A stretch of 64,000 nucleotides of DNA from NCBI RefSeq assembly GCF_001279005.1, contig NZ_LGCN01000265.1, positions 124,001 through 188,000 of the forward strand. The letters run 5' to 3'. Made by a program: the position numbers and the translations under genes. This stretch comes from Streptomyces caelestis. GTDB taxonomy: Bacteria; Actinomycetota; Actinomycetes; Streptomycetales; Streptomycetaceae. The notes beneath the pieces are model-generated. The model made no database searches. It saw only the letters and a list, made by a program, of their open reading frames with translations, and was not told the DNA's origin. Below are positions 7,231-17,904 of the stretch, in pieces. The stretch's first letter is position 1. Each line of letters starts with the position of its first letter.

Positions 7231-10200
7231 GTGAGCGCCCCCACCCCCACCTCCACGCTGGACGGAGCGCCGCGGCGGCAGCCCGCGCCGACGACACCGC
7301 TGCCGGGTGCGCCGGCCGCCGGCCGCCGGCCCGGCCCGGCCGCCCAACTCGTGCTGGCCCTGGTCTGCGCGGCCTACGCCGTCGGCGCCGCGTTCGGCTG
7401 GGGCTCGGAGCGCCTCGCGCTGATCATGGGCGACTTCGGACTGAGCGCCGCGGCCGGTGTGGCCGCCGTGTCCTGTTTCGTCTACGCCCGCAGTCCCCGC
7501 ACCCGGTTCCGTCCCGCCTGGCTGATGTTCGGCCTCTCCTCGGTCATGGCCTCCCTGGGCAATCTGATCTGGGGGTGGTACGAGGTCGTCCTCGGGCTTC
7601 CCGTGCCCAGCCCCAGCTACGCCGACCTGTTCTTCCTGTGCTTCGCGCCGCCCGCCATCGTGGGGCTGCTGGTGCTCGCCAAACGGCCCGCGAACAGGGC
7701 CGGCTGGGTCTGTCTCGCTTTGGACGCCTGGCTGATCGGCGGTTCCCTGCTCACCCTCGCGTGGAGCCTCGCGCTCGCCCAGGCCGCGCGGGCCGAGGGC
7801 CCGGGCGTCGCGCACACCGCGCTGTCCCTGGCGTACCCGCTGCTCGACATCGCCCTGGTCAGCATGGTGCTCGCGCTGCACTTCCGGCGCTCGGCGGTCA
7901 ACCGGTCCGCGGTCAACACCGCGATCGGCGCGCTCGCGCTGACCGTGATGTGCGACGCCCTGTTCACCTCCCCGCTGCTGCACGCCGACTACCGCTCCGG
8001 ACAACTGCTCGACGCGGGCTGGTTCGCCGGTTCGCTGCTCCTGGCGTACGCCCCCTGGACCGCGCCCCGCGACGGACGGCCCGAGCGGGAGGGGCACACG
8101 CGCGTGGTCCGCGAGCACCTGCCCGGGCGGCACGGCGTGCCGGACCACCACCACGGACCGCCGCCCGGCGAGCACACCCGGTATCCGCTCTCCCGGCCCA
8201 TCACCGGCTCCCTCGCCGCGCTCACGCCGTACCTCGCCGCGGCCGTGTGCACCCTGGGGATCCTCTACAACGTCCTCAACGGTCGCAGCGTCGACCGCGT
8301 CGTGCTGCTCACCGGGGGCACCGTGGTGCTCGCGCTCGTCGTGCGCCAGGGCATCATGCTGCTCGACAACATCACCCTCACCCAGGAACTGGCGCAGAAG
8401 GAGAACCACTTCCGCTCCCTGGTGCAGGGCTCCAGCGACGTCATCATGATCGCCGCCCCCAGCGGCGTCCTCCGCTACGTCTCCCCGGCCGCCGCCGGGG
8501 TGTACGGCAGACCCGCGGAGGAGCTGGAGGGGACCGAACTGGCCAGTCTCATCCACCCGGAGGACCTGGGCTGCGTCGTGCACGAGGTGCGCCGCTTCCT
8601 CGCCGCCGACCCGGTGGAGGAACCCACCACCCGCATCGAGTGCCGCTTCCGCTCCGGCGGTGGGAGCGCCTCCCGCTCGAGCGAAGCCGAGAGCGGGGGA
8701 GGCTGGCTGAACGTCGAGTCGACCGTCAACCGGCACCACGGCGGCCTGATCTTCAACAGCCGTGACGTGACCGAGAGGGTCCGGCTCCAGGCGCAGCTCC
8801 AGCACAACGCGGAGCACGACCCGCTCACCGACCTGCCCAACCGCGCCCTGTTCACCCGACGCGTCCAACAGGCGCTGTCCGGCCGCCGGGCCTCGGACCG
8901 CGGGGCCGCCCTCAGGGGCACGGCGGTGCTCTTCATCGACCTCGACGGCTTCAAGGGCGTCAACGACACCATCGGGCACCAGGCCGGGGACGAGCTGCTC
9001 GTCCAGGCCGCCCGCAGACTCCAGGACGCGGTCCGCAAGGGCGACACCGCCTCCCGGCTGGGCGGCGACGAGTTCGCGGCCCTGATCGTCGGGGACGGCG
9101 TCCGCGACCGGGACGCCCGTGAGCGGCACATCCTGGAGCTCGCCGACCGGCTGAGGGCGGCCCTCTCCCAGCCCTACGTCATCGACGGCAACGATGTCCG
9201 GGTCAACGCCTCCATCGGCGTGGCCTTCGCCGAACCCGGCCTCGGCGCGGGCGAACTGCTGCGCAACGCCGACCTCGCCATGTACCGGGCGAAGGCGGCC
9301 GGCAAGGGGCGCGTGGAGCTGTACAAGCCGCAGATGCAGCAGGACGTGGTGCGCAGGGCGGAGCTGGCCACCCGGCTGCGCGCGGCGCTGCACCACGGCG
9401 AGTTCGCCCTGTTGCACCAGCCGGTGGTCTGCCTGGAGGACGGCCGGATCACCTCGGTCTGCGCCCAGGCGCGCTGGCGCTCCTCCCAAGGGGTGCTCTT
9501 CACCCCCGCGGAGTTCCTGCGCGTGGCCGAGGACAGCGAGAAGACCGCGGAGCTGGGCCGCTGGGTGCTGGAGGAGGCCGTCGAACAGGCCGCCGAACGG
9601 CACATGACCGGTCTGCCCGTCCCGGTGGCCGTCCGGCTGAGCGCCCACCGGCTGCTGGACCGGTCACTGCCCCTGGGCTCGATCGAGGCCCTGCTCACCC
9701 GGCACGGGCTGCCGTCCGGCTCCCTGGTCGTCGAGCTGGCCGACACCGACCCCGCGGTGTCGCTCGACGAGCTGGAGCGCCGGCTGACCGTGCTCAAGCG
9801 GCTCGGCGTCCGGATCGCGCTCGACGGCTTCGGTAGCGGTCCCGCGGCGATCACGGCCCTGCGGCGGCTCCCCGTCGACATACTGAAGCTCGACCGGAGC
9901 CTGGTCGACGGCGTGGTGGAGTCCGCGCGGCTGCACAAGATCACCAGCGGTCTGCTGCGGATCGCCTCCGACCTCGGGATGCAGTCCGTCGCCGACGGCG
10001 TGGACCTGCCCGAGCAGGCCGCGGCCCTGCGCGCGATGGGCTGCACGCACGGGCAGGGCAAGGCCTTCTCCGGGCCGCTGGACGAGTACCGGCTGCGCAG
10101 GGCGCTGGCCTCCGGGCACTACCCGGTGCCGCCCGGACCGGCCGAACCGGTGTTCGTCGGCGGGGGCGCCGGGGTGTACTCCACCGGAGTGACCGCCGTC

Positions 10201-10257
10201 CTCCAGGCCGGTACGGCACTGCGCTCACATAATGAGACTCCCGTCCCACCCACTTGA
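7231..10257 (+). CDS. cdgC: Membrane PAS-GGDEF-EAL c-di-GMP protein (CdgC-like)
   Basis: 1008-residue composite c-di-GMP protein. About ten hydrophobic segments fill residues 25-380, followed by a PAS domain ([20 protein letters not shown]), a GGDEF domain and an EAL domain. The diguanylate cyclase site is intact (GGDEF at residues 611-615) with an allosteric I-site RKGD at 602-605. The EAL domain looks dead: the EAL motif reads Cys-Ala-Gln at 744-746, so the metal-binding Glu is lost, and the DDFG loop reads LDGFGSG. I infer a cyclase, with EAL kept as a regulatory module. Position and architecture resemble CdgC (SCO5511 in my memory; symbol tentative). GTG at 7231 is chosen because the upstream in-frame sequence looks non-coding; its GTGA overlaps the stop of a short ORF at 7004-7234 with a good ribosome site. 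Residues 479-491 of the PAS domain are repeat-derived. Confidence 0.85.
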   Translation: MSAPTPTSTLDGAPRRQPAPTTPLPGAPAAGRRPGPAAQLVLALVCAAYAVGAAFGWGSERLALIMGDFGLSAAAGVAAVSCFVYARSPRTRFRPAWLMFGLSSVMASLGNLIWGWYEVVLGLPVPSPSYADLFFLCFAPPAIVGLLVLAKRPANRAGWVCLALDAWLIGGSLLTLAWSLALAQAARAEGPGVAHTALSLAYPLLDIALVSMVLALHFRRSAVNRSAVNTAIGALALTVMCDALFTSPLLHADYRSGQLLDAGWFAGSLLLAYAPWTAPRDGRPEREGHTRVVREHLPGRHGVPDHHHGPPPGEHTRYPLSRPITGSLAALTPYLAAAVCTLGILYNVLNGRSVDRVVLLTGGTVVLALVVRQGIMLLDNITLTQELAQKENHFRSLVQGSSDVIMIAAPSGVLRYVSPAAAGVYGRPAEELEGTELASLIHPEDLGCVVHEVRRFLAADPVEEPTTRIECRFRSGGGSASRSSEAESGGGWLNVESTVNRHHGGLIFNSRDVTERVRLQAQLQHNAEHDPLTDLPNRALFTRRVQQALSGRRASDRGAALRGTAVLFIDLDGFKGVNDTIGHQAGDELLVQAARRLQDAVRKGDTASRLGGDEFAALIVGDGVRDRDARERHILELADRLRAALSQPYVIDGNDVRVNASIGVAFAEPGLGAGELLRNADLAMYRAKAAGKGRVELYKPQMQQDVVRRAELATRLRAALHHGEFALLHQPVVCLEDGRITSVCAQARWRSSQGVLFTPAEFLRVAEDSEKTAELGRWVLEEAVEQAAERHMTGLPVPVAVRLSAHRLLDRSLPLGSIEALLTRHGLPSGSLVVELADTDPAVSLDELERRLTVLKRLGVRIALDGFGSGPAAITALRRLPVDILKLDRSLVDGVVESARLHKITSGLLRIASDLGMQSVADGVDLPEQAAALRAMGCTHGQGKAFSGPLDEYRLRRALASGHYPVPPGPAEPVFVGGGAGVYSTGVTAVLQAGTALRSHNETPVPPT
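8665..8703. repeat. Dispersed repeat inserted in the PAS domain coding sequence
   Basis: The segment AGCGCCTCCCGCTCGAGCGA and the following AGCCGAGAGCGGGGGAGG is the same motif as the intergenic repeat at 59915-59950 (CCGCTCGAGCGAGGCCGGGA then GTGGGGGAG). It adds 13 codons (residues 479-491, [13 protein letters not shown]). Deleting it gives FRSGGG joined to WLNVESTVN, the expected uninterrupted PAS sequence, and GGG is duplicated on both sides. This is strong sequence evidence of an in-frame insertion. Confidence 0.65.
10228..10233 (+). promoter_or_regulatory. Candidate -10 of the ilvB leader promoter
   Basis: CATAAT is the best -10-like hexamer ahead of the ilvB leader peptide and stands out in GC-rich DNA. 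It lies inside the 3' end of the GGDEF-EAL gene; transcription would start near 10240, about 50 bases before the leader start. No convincing -35 is visible. TTGACA at 10254-10259 is a possible alternative -35 without a well-spaced -10. Confidence 0.35.
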
Positions 10258-10290
10258 CAGTGAGTGCGCGCCGGGGGGAGGGTCAATGCC

Positions 10291-10332
10291 ATGCGCACCC
10301 GAATTCTCGTACTTGGAAAGCGCGTCGGCTGA
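10291..10332 (+). CDS. ilvB operon leader peptide ([13 protein letters not shown])
   Basis: Thirteen-codon ORF with a strong ribosome site (GGGGGGAGGG, 8 bases upstream). It encodes Ile-Leu-Val-Leu in consecutive codons ATT CTC GTA CTT, three of which are unusual in this genome because they end in A or T. Followed at once by an alternative hairpin and a terminator, this is a classical transcription attenuator: low charged Ile, Leu or Val tRNA stalls the ribosome on these codons and prevents the terminator. Attenuators of this type have been proposed for actinobacterial ilvB genes. Confidence 0.85.
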   Translation: MRTRILVLGKRVG

Positions 10333-10333
10333 C

Positions 10334-10354
10334 GCTGAGCCTCGACCGCTCAGC
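10334..10354 (+). promoter_or_regulatory. Leader hairpin between the ilvB leader peptide and terminator
   Basis: GCTGAGC (10334-10340) pairs perfectly with GCTCAGC (10348-10354). It starts one base after the leader stop codon, where a ribosome finishing translation would cover its 5' arm. It is the natural candidate for the pause or alternative structure of the attenuator, although the exact competing fold cannot be fixed by eye. Confidence 0.5.
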
Positions 10355-10373
10355 GACCACCACCCGGCGCGCT

Positions 10374-10407
10374 CCCCTCGCTTGCCTTATGGCACGAGGG
10401 GTTTTTT
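10374..10407 (+). terminator. ilvB attenuator terminator
   Basis: CCCCTCG (10374-10380) pairs with CGAGGGG (10395-10401), with an inner TGCC/GGCA extension around a TTAT loop, followed by six T residues. A true U-tract is rare in Streptomyces and its position 80 bases before ilvB makes regulated termination the obvious reading. Confidence 0.85.
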
Positions 10408-10487
10408 GTTGCACAGGCACCCGCCGAGCAGCACGCGTGACCCGCACGAACTTCGCAAAAACCCTCAGCATCGAGAAGAGAATGCCG

Positions 10488-12338
10488 ATGACCGAGCAGG
10501 CCACCGGGGCCCATCACCCGCAGCCCCGGCCCCGATCCGGAGGACAGTCCGCCCCCGTGGAGCACGTCACGGGCGCACAGTCCCTCATTCGCTCTCTCGA
10601 GGAGGTCGGCGCCGACACGGTATTCGGCATTCCCGGGGGCACCATCCTGCCGGCGTACGACCCCCTGATGGACTCCACGCGGGTGCGCCACGTGCTGGTC
10701 CGCCACGAGCAGGGCGCCGGCCACGCGGCCACCGGTTACGCCCAGGCCACCGGCAAGGTCGGGGTGTGCATGGCGACGTCCGGTCCGGGCGCCACCAACC
10801 TGGTCACCCCGATCGCGGACGCGCACATGGACTCCGTGCCGCTGGTCGCGATCACCGGGCAGGTCGTGTCCAAGGCGATCGGCACGGACGCCTTCCAGGA
10901 GGCGGACATCGTCGGCATCACCATGCCGATCACCAAGCACAGCTTCCTGGTCACCAAGGCGGAGGACATCCCCCGGGCGATCGCGCAGGCGTTCCACATC
11001 GCCTCCACCGGCCGCCCGGGACCGGTCCTGGTCGACATCCCCAAGGACATCCTCCAGGCCAAGACCACCTTCTCCTGGCCGCCCGTCATGGACCTGCCCG
11101 GCTACCGGCCCGTCACCAAGCCGCACGCCAAGCAGATCCGCGAGGCCGCCAAGCTGATCACCGCCGCGAAGCGGCCGGTCCTCTACGTCGGCGGCGGCGT
11201 CCTCAAGGCCCGTGCCACCGCCGAGCTGAAGGTCCTCGCCGAACTCACCGGAGCTCCCGTCACCACCACCCTGATGGGACTCGGCGCGTTCCCCGACAGC
11301 CACGAACTGCACGTGGGGATGCCGGGCATGCACGGTTCGGTCACCGCCGTCACCGCGCTGCAGAAGGCCGACCTGATCGTCGCCCTCGGAGCCCGCTTCG
11401 ACGACCGCGTCACCGGCAAGCTGGACAGCTTCGCCCCGTACGCCAAGATCGTCCACGCCGACATCGACCCGGCCGAGATCGGCAAGAACCGCACCGCCGA
11501 CGTGCCGATCGTCGGTGACGCCCGCGAGGTCCTCGCCGACCTCGTCCAGGCCGTCCAGAAGGAGCACGCCGAGGGCAACCGCGGCGACTACACCGCCTGG
11601 TGGAGGGACCTGAACCGCTGGCGCGAGACCTACCCGCTCGGCTACGACCTGCCCGAGGACGGCTCGCTCTCCCCCCAGCAGGTCATCGAGCGCATCGGAC
11701 AGCTGGCGCCCGAGGGCACGATCTTCACGGCCGGCGTCGGCCAGCACCAGATGTGGGCCGCGCACTTCATCCGGTACGACAAGCCCGCCACCTGGCTGAA
11801 CTCCGGCGGCGCCGGAACCATGGGCTACTCGGTCCCGGCCGCCATGGGCGCCAAGGCCGGCGCCCCCGACCGCGCCGTCTGGGCGATCGACGGCGACGGC
11901 TGCTTCCAGATGACCAATCAGGAGCTCACCACCTGCGCCCTGAACAACATCCCGATCAAGGTCGCCATCATCAACAACGGCGCCCTCGGGATGGTCCGCC
12001 AGTGGCAGACCCTCTTCTACAACCAGCGGTACTCCAACACGGTGCTGCACTCCGGCCCCGGCGTGGACGCCACCGAGAAGAGCGCCGGCACCCGCGTCCC
12101 CGACTTCGTGAAGCTGTCGGAGGCCATGGGCTGCCACGCGATCCGCTGCGAGGACCCGGCCGACCTCGACAAGGTCATCGAGGAGGCGAACTCGATCAAC
12201 GACCGCCCGGTCGTCGTGGACTTCATCGTCCACGAGGACGCGATGGTGTGGCCGATGGTCGCCGCCGGCACCTCCAACGACGAGATCATGGCCGCCCGGG
12301 ACGTCCGCCCGGACTTCGGCGACAACGAAGACGACTGA
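10488..12338 (+). CDS. ilvB: Acetolactate synthase large (catalytic) subunit
   Basis: ThDP-dependent acetohydroxyacid synthase, 616 residues, condensing pyruvate with pyruvate or 2-ketobutyrate as the first common step of Val/Leu/Ile synthesis. The catalytic Glu is in [15 protein letters not shown], and the ThDP/metal motif is [14 protein letters not shown] through INNGALGMV. The protein has the usual actinobacterial N-terminal extension of about 35 residues. ATG at 10488 is favoured over ATG 10482 because GAGAAGAG is then about 8 bases away. Heads ilvB-ilvN-ilvC (35-base gap to ilvN) under the attenuator described above. Confidence 0.97.
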   Translation: MTEQATGAHHPQPRPRSGGQSAPVEHVTGAQSLIRSLEEVGADTVFGIPGGTILPAYDPLMDSTRVRHVLVRHEQGAGHAATGYAQATGKVGVCMATSGPGATNLVTPIADAHMDSVPLVAITGQVVSKAIGTDAFQEADIVGITMPITKHSFLVTKAEDIPRAIAQAFHIASTGRPGPVLVDIPKDILQAKTTFSWPPVMDLPGYRPVTKPHAKQIREAAKLITAAKRPVLYVGGGVLKARATAELKVLAELTGAPVTTTLMGLGAFPDSHELHVGMPGMHGSVTAVTALQKADLIVALGARFDDRVTGKLDSFAPYAKIVHADIDPAEIGKNRTADVPIVGDAREVLADLVQAVQKEHAEGNRGDYTAWWRDLNRWRETYPLGYDLPEDGSLSPQQVIERIGQLAPEGTIFTAGVGQHQMWAAHFIRYDKPATWLNSGGAGTMGYSVPAAMGAKAGAPDRAVWAIDGDGCFQMTNQELTTCALNNIPIKVAIINNGALGMVRQWQTLFYNQRYSNTVLHSGPGVDATEKSAGTRVPDFVKLSEAMGCHAIRCEDPADLDKVIEEANSINDRPVVVDFIVHEDAMVWPMVAAGTSNDEIMAARDVRPDFGDNEDD

Positions 12339-12373
12339 GAGCCGTCAGGACTTTCAAGCAGAGGAAGCAGATC

Positions 12374-12898
12374 ATGTCCAAGCACACGCTCTCCGTCCTG
12401 GTGGAGAACACCCCGGGCATCCTGGCCCGGATCGCCGCCCTGTTCTCCCGCCGCGGCTTCAACATCGACTCGCTCGCCGTCGGCGTCACCGAGCACCCCG
12501 ACATCTCCCGCATCACCATCGTGGTGAGCGTCGAGGAGTTCCCGCTGGAGCAGGTCACCAAGCAGCTCAACAAGCTCGTCAACGTGCTGAAGATCGTCGA
12601 ACTCGAACCCGGGCAGGCCGTCCAGCGCGAACTCGTCCTGGTGAAGGTGCGCGCCGACAACGAGACGCGCTCCCAGATCGTCGAGATCGTCCAGCTGTTC
12701 CGCGCCAAGACCGTGGACGTCTCCCCGGAGGCCGTGACCATCGAGGCCACCGGCAGCGGCGACAAGCTGTCCGCCATGCTCAAGATGCTGGAGCCGTTCG
12801 GCATCAAGGAGCTCGTCCAGTCCGGCACGATCGCGATCGGACGCGGTGCCCGTTCCATCACCGACCGGTCGCTGCGCGCCCTGGACCGGTCGGCGTAG
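12374..12898 (+). CDS. ilvN: Acetolactate synthase small (regulatory) subunit
   Basis: 174-residue regulatory subunit with an N-terminal ACT domain (LSVLVENTPGILARIAALFS, then RRGFNIDSLAVG) that binds the feedback inhibitor valine, and a C-terminal activating domain. It raises the activity of IlvB and confers feedback control. ATG at 12374 with GAGGAAG 7 bases upstream; length is normal for the family (also named ilvH). Confidence 0.97.
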   Translation: MSKHTLSVLVENTPGILARIAALFSRRGFNIDSLAVGVTEHPDISRITIVVSVEEFPLEQVTKQLNKLVNVLKIVELEPGQAVQRELVLVKVRADNETRSQIVEIVQLFRAKTVDVSPEAVTIEATGSGDKLSAMLKMLEPFGIKELVQSGTIAIGRGARSITDRSLRALDRSA

Positions 12899-14014
<1,116 letters not shown>

Positions 14015-14022
14015 GCCCCGCT

Positions 14023-14062
14023 CCCCGCGACGGCGCCGCCGGTGACGGGCGCCGTCGCGGGG
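14023..14062 (+). terminator. ilvC terminator hairpin
   Basis: Perfect 15-bp stem CCCCGCGACGGCGCC (14023-14037) with GGCGCCGTCGCGGGG (14048-14062), 8 bases after the ilvC stop. No T tract, as is common in Streptomyces. Confidence 0.8.
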
Positions 14063-14288
14063 CTCCGCCCGGCCCCCGCCGGAGGGACCGGAATCAGTTC
14101 GCCGGTCCGTACGGCCACTTCCGGGTGATCGATTCGCGAAGGCGCGAGACGACCCGCCCCGCGCCACTAGACTGCTGTACAACAAACGCGTCAGGCCCAC
14201 AGTGTCGTGCGTCTTCCACGCGGCTAGCACTTCTTCACCGCCTGCGGCCGTCGGGACGGCCGTCCGCATTGGACTTGTGAGGACTCAC

Positions 14289-15878
14289 GTGAGCTCGAAA
14301 CCCGTCGTACTCATCGCTGAAGAGCTGTCGCCCGCCACCGTCGACGCACTCGGTCCGGACTTCGAGATCCGCCACTGCAACGGCGCGGACCGTGCCGAGC
14401 TGCTCCCGGCCATCGCCGAGGTGGACGCGATCCTGATCCGCTCGGCCACCAAGGTCGACGCCGAGGCGATCGCCGCCGCGAACCGGCTCAAGGTCGTCGC
14501 CCGCGCCGGCGTCGGCCTGGACAACGTCGACGTCTCCGCCGCCACCAAGGCCGGCGTGATGGTCGTCAACGCCCCCACCTCGAACATCGTGACCGCCGCC
14601 GAGCTCGCCTGCGGTCTGATCGTCGCCACCGCCCGCCACATCCCGCAGGCCAACGCCGCGCTGAAGAACGGCGAGTGGAAGCGCAGCAAGTACACGGGCG
14701 TCGAGCTGGCCGAGAAGACCCTCGGTGTCGTGGGTCTGGGCCGCATCGGCGCGCTGGTCGCCCAGCGCATGTCCGGCTTCGGCATGAAGGTCGTCGCCTA
14801 CGACCCCTACATCCAGCCCGCGCGGGCCGCGCAGATGGGCGTCAAGGTCCTGTCGCTGGACGAGCTGCTCGAGGTCTCCGACTTCATCACCGTCCACCTG
14901 CCCAAGACCCCCGAGACCGTCGGCCTCATCGGCGACGAGGCGCTGCGCAAGGTCAAGCCGAGCGTGCGCATCGTCAACGCCGCGCGCGGCGGCATCGTCG
15001 ACGAGGAGGCGCTGTACTCGGCGCTCAAGGAGGGCCGGGTCGCCGGCGCCGGTCTCGACGTGTACGCGAAGGAGCCCTGCACGGACTCCCCGCTGTTCGA
15101 GTTCGACCAGGTCGTCTGCACCCCGCACCTCGGCGCCTCCACCGACGAGGCGCAGGAGAAGGCCGGTGTCGCCGTCGCCCGCTCGGTGCGCCTCGCCCTC
15201 GCCGGCGAACTGGTCCCGGACGCGGTGAACGTGCAGGGCGGTGTCATCGCCGAGGACGTCAAGCCGGGCCTGCCGCTCGCCGAGCGCCTCGGCCGGATCT
15301 TCACCGCGCTCGCCGGTGAGGTCGCGGCCCGCCTCGACGTCGAGGTGTACGGCGAGATCACCCAGCACGACGTGAAGGTGCTGGAGCTGTCCGCGCTCAA
15401 GGGCGTCTTCGAGGACGTCGTCGACGAGACGGTGTCCTACGTCAACGCCCCGCTGTTCGCCCAGGAGCGCGGTGTCGAGGTACGGCTGACCACCAGCTCG
15501 GAGTCGGCCGACCACCGCAACGTCGTCACCGTGCGCGGCACCCTCTCCGGCGGCGAGGAGATCTCGGTCTCCGGCACGCTGGCCGGCCCCAAGCACGTCC
15601 AGAAGATCGTCGCGGTCGGCGACTACGACGTGGACCTCGCGCTCGCCGACCACATGGTCGTGCTGCGCTACGAGGACCGTCCGGGCGTCGTCGGGACCGT
15701 GGGCCGCATCCTCGGCGAGGCCGGCATCAACATCGCCGGCATGCAGGTCGCCCGCGCGACGGTCGGCGGCGAGGCGCTCGCGGTGCTGACGGTCGACGAC
15801 ACGGTGGCCGCCGGGGTCCTGGCCGAACTGTCGGCGGAGATCGGGGCGACCTCCGCCCGGTCGGTCAACCTGGTCTGA
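14289..15878 (+). CDS. serA: D-3-phosphoglycerate dehydrogenase (long form)
   Basis: 529-residue enzyme for the first step of serine synthesis (3-phosphoglycerate to 3-phosphohydroxypyruvate). The Rossmann motif VVGLGRIGALVAQR is near 145; the catalytic Arg is in IVNAARGGIVDEEAL, the Glu in DVYAKEPCTDSP, and the His in CTPHLGASTDEAQ. It is the long actinobacterial type, with an intervening ASB-like domain and a C-terminal ACT domain (VVLRYEDRPGVVGTVGRILG) that binds serine. GTG at 14289 with GAGGA 6 bases upstream; longer in-frame extensions are not conserved-looking. Own transcription unit after the ilvC terminator. Confidence 0.95.
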   Translation: MSSKPVVLIAEELSPATVDALGPDFEIRHCNGADRAELLPAIAEVDAILIRSATKVDAEAIAAANRLKVVARAGVGLDNVDVSAATKAGVMVVNAPTSNIVTAAELACGLIVATARHIPQANAALKNGEWKRSKYTGVELAEKTLGVVGLGRIGALVAQRMSGFGMKVVAYDPYIQPARAAQMGVKVLSLDELLEVSDFITVHLPKTPETVGLIGDEALRKVKPSVRIVNAARGGIVDEEALYSALKEGRVAGAGLDVYAKEPCTDSPLFEFDQVVCTPHLGASTDEAQEKAGVAVARSVRLALAGELVPDAVNVQGGVIAEDVKPGLPLAERLGRIFTALAGEVAARLDVEVYGEITQHDVKVLELSALKGVFEDVVDETVSYVNAPLFAQERGVEVRLTTSSESADHRNVVTVRGTLSGGEEISVSGTLAGPKHVQKIVAVGDYDVDLALADHMVVLRYEDRPGVVGTVGRILGEAGINIAGMQVARATVGGEALAVLTVDDTVAAGVLAELSAEIGATSARSVNLV

Positions 15879-15931
15879 CGTCACCGGGGGGTCCCGCCCC
15901 CGGACCCCGTTCGTCCTGAACGGACTCGTCC

Positions 15932-16225
15932 TCACACGCCGGACGGACTGACTCGGTCAGCCCGTCCGGCGTTTTCCGCCTCCCCGCGCACGCGGATCCG
16001 CCGCAGCCCCGCCGCCGCCAGTCCCGCCGCCCCGAGGAGCAGCACCGCCGCCGCGATCGCCGCTCCCCGCATCCCGCCGGTGAACGCCTCCCGTGCCGCC
16101 GTCGCCAGGGCGTCCCCCGCGCGCCCCGGCAGCCCGGCGGCGACGGCCAGCGCGCCGCCCAGGGTCTCCTGCGCCAGGGCCGGGGCCATGTCCGGCATCC
16201 CGTGGCGGTAGCCCTCGGCAGGCAT
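15932..16225 (-). pseudogene. C-terminal fragment of an MFS (DHA2-type) transporter
   Basis: A 97-residue reading frame containing ALAQETLGGALAVAAGLPG, AREAFTGGMRGAAIAAAVLL and a final hydrophobic helix. This pattern is the last periplasmic loop and last transmembrane helix of 14-TM EmrB/QacA-type drug exporters, which are normally about 500 residues; everything upstream is missing. The frame begins about 20 bases from an IS200/IS605-like segment, so I infer truncation by insertion or deletion there. It is unlikely to make a working transporter. Confidence 0.6.
15936..15975 (+). terminator. serA terminator (possibly bidirectional)
   Basis: ACGCCGGACGG (15936-15946) pairs with CCGTCCGGCGT (15962-15972), with an inner CTGAC/GTCAG stem, followed by TTT. 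It overlaps the end of the truncated MFS gene on the other strand. Confidence 0.75.
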
Positions 16226-16237
16226 GGAATGCGAAAT

Positions 16238-16412
16238 GTTCTACGTGACCCTGTTGACTTCCTTCCCCTCCTGAAGGAGGGGATTTCCTACGGCTCGCGC
16301 CGTGGGGGTTTCTGTTTCATCGCCGGCTGCCCGCCCGGAGTACTCCGTCTCTCCCTGCAATCGGGAGGTACCACACCCTTGCCTGAAGGCGGGGGTGGCA
16401 CGGAGGAATTCC
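16238..16412. mobile_element. IS200/IS605-type end remnant
   Basis: GACTTCCTTCCCCTCCTGAA followed by GGAGGGGATTTCC gives a perfect hairpin (CCCCTCCT / AGGAGGGG, loop GA), then a second hairpin ACGGC/GCCGT. This arrangement closely resembles the palindromic ends and omega-RNA region of IS605-type tnpB elements. Further palindromes follow (CTCCC/GGGAG near 16355-16370 and CACCC-GCC / GGC-GGGTG near 16376-16400). No tnpA or tnpB reading frame is present, so it is a solo end or MITE-like remnant. It sits exactly where the MFS fragment is broken. Confidence 0.5.
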
Positions 16413-16512
16413 GATGACGGGCCTCATCGCTCAGTGGGCCTTCGACACCCGAGGACGGCGCCCGACAGCGAGCAGCCGACCGCCGGCCTGCGCCGGGTGA
16501 TCGAGGCCGCTG

Positions 16513-17727
16513 CTACAAACGCGCGGCCTTGAGCGCCATGTGCAGCAGCAGCCGGTCCTCGCCGTCGTCCAGGTCCAGGCCGGTGAGCTGCTCGATCCGG
16601 GACAGGCGGTAGTAGAGGGTCTGGCGGTGGACGCCCAGCTCGGCGGCCGTGCGGCCGGCCTGGCCCGCGCGGTCGAGGTAGACCTCGGCGGTGCGGGCCA
16701 GTTCGGCGTGCGCGGGGGAGAGCAGGGGGCCGACGACGGGATCGCGGGCGGCGCCCCGGGGCAGCGCGGTCAGCAGGCGGTAGGGGCCGATCGACGCCCA
16801 CGGGGCGACCGGTCCGAGCCGGGGCTCGGCCAGCGCCGCCCGCGCCGCCGCCGACGCCTCCGCCCAGGCCGCGCCCAGCTCGGCGAGACCCGCGCGGGGC
16901 ACGGCGATCCCCGCGGCCACCGGGGGGCCGCCCCGGCTTCCGGGACCGCTCGCACCCGCCCGCTCCAGCAGCCGTGAGGCCGCCGTCGTCGCCGGGGCCA
17001 GTACGTCCGTCGAGCGCAGCCGCAGCAGCAGGGCCAGCGACAGGCCGTCCCCCAGGAAGGCGCCCCCGGCGCCCCACGGCAGGGTGCACAGCGCCGTCGC
17101 CCCCGGCACCGTACGGACCGACGGGGCGTCGTCCGGGTCGACGGAGGGCCAGGGGGCGACACAGACCACCGTGTGCGGACCGTCGGCGCGGCCGCCGAGG
17201 GCGGTGCGCAGCTCGGCGACGGCCATCTCCCGCTGCCAGTCCCGCTCCGCGGTCAGCACCGCCCGCAGCTCCCGCGTGAGGTCGGCGCCGTGCTGCGCCT
17301 CGTCCGCGAGCAGCGCCCCGATGCGCGCCGTCACCCGCATGGCCGCGTCCAGCTGCCGCTCGGAGGGGCCCGGGTCGTAGTCGAGCAGCCAGACGTATCC
17401 GAGGACGACCCCCCGATGGCGTACCGGCAGGCAGACGCGTCCCCGGTGGACACCCGCCTCGGGGGTGCGCGGGATGCGGACCGGGCCGGTCGCGCGGGTG
17501 ATGCCGAAGCCCTCGAACCAGGCGCGGACGGCGGCCGTCGAACGCCGGGTCAGGATCGAGCGGGTGCGCACCGGGTCCAGCGCCGACGGATCGAGGTCGC
17601 CCTCACTGTCGTACGCCCCGAAGGCGATCAGCTCGAAGTCGCGGTTCTCCAGGGTCGCCGGAGCGCCCAGCAGCTCCGAGATCTCGTCCACCAGCTCCTG
17701 GTAGTCGTCCCTGCGTTCCGACGTCAC
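16513..17727 (-). CDS. PucR-family transcriptional regulator
   Basis: 404-residue PucR/CdaR-type regulator ending in the family C-terminal HTH ([20 protein letters not shown]). The central part (residues 170-330) has the GGDEF-like fold region typical of the family. It faces proline dehydrogenase across 177 bases; PucR proteins next to put genes are usually proline-responsive activators, so I infer control of the 17905-20498 operon. GTG at 17727 ([20 protein letters not shown]) begins the conserved part but has no clear ribosome site; an in-frame ATG at 17766 is an alternative. Confidence 0.8.
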   Translation of the reverse strand: MTSERRDDYQELVDEISELLGAPATLENRDFELIAFGAYDSEGDLDPSALDPVRTRSILTRRSTAAVRAWFEGFGITRATGPVRIPRTPEAGVHRGRVCLPVRHRGVVLGYVWLLDYDPGPSERQLDAAMRVTARIGALLADEAQHGADLTRELRAVLTAERDWQREMAVAELRTALGGRADGPHTVVCVAPWPSVDPDDAPSVRTVPGATALCTLPWGAGGAFLGDGLSLALLLRLRSTDVLAPATTAASRLLERAGASGPGSRGGPPVAAGIAVPRAGLAELGAAWAEASAAARAALAEPRLGPVAPWASIGPYRLLTALPRGAARDPVVGPLLSPAHAELARTAEVYLDRAGQAGRTAAELGVHRQTLYYRLSRIEQLTGLDLDDGEDRLLLHMALKAARL

Positions 17728-17794
17728 CCGGGCATTCTGCCGCAGAACCGCAGCGCCTTCATACATCTGTCTGAGATCTGCGGCACGGATGCGT

Positions 17795-17804
17795 GACAGC
17801 TGTC
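17795..17804. promoter_or_regulatory. Palindrome in the pucR-type / proline dehydrogenase intergenic region
   Basis: GACAGCTGTC is a perfect 10-bp palindrome in the 177-base divergent intergenic region, 68 bases from the regulator start and 101 from the proline dehydrogenase start. It is a candidate operator for the PucR-type protein; short palindromes do arise by chance. Confidence 0.25.
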
Positions 17805-17904
17805 GATGGCCCACGATCGGGGGCATCCGTAGGTTTCACGGTGGTTCTCCGTGCCGTGCCCGAATCGTCGGGCGACGGCCTCGTGCAGCTTGTGGAGGTG
17901 CCCC

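Noticed and set aside
10350..12233. 627-codon open frame antisense to ilvB
   Set aside because: Shadow of ilvB with low-complexity composition and no recognisable domain.
16202..16417. 71-codon plus-strand frame through the IS-like hairpins
   Set aside because: No domain or ribosome site; the frame is produced by the palindromic sequence.
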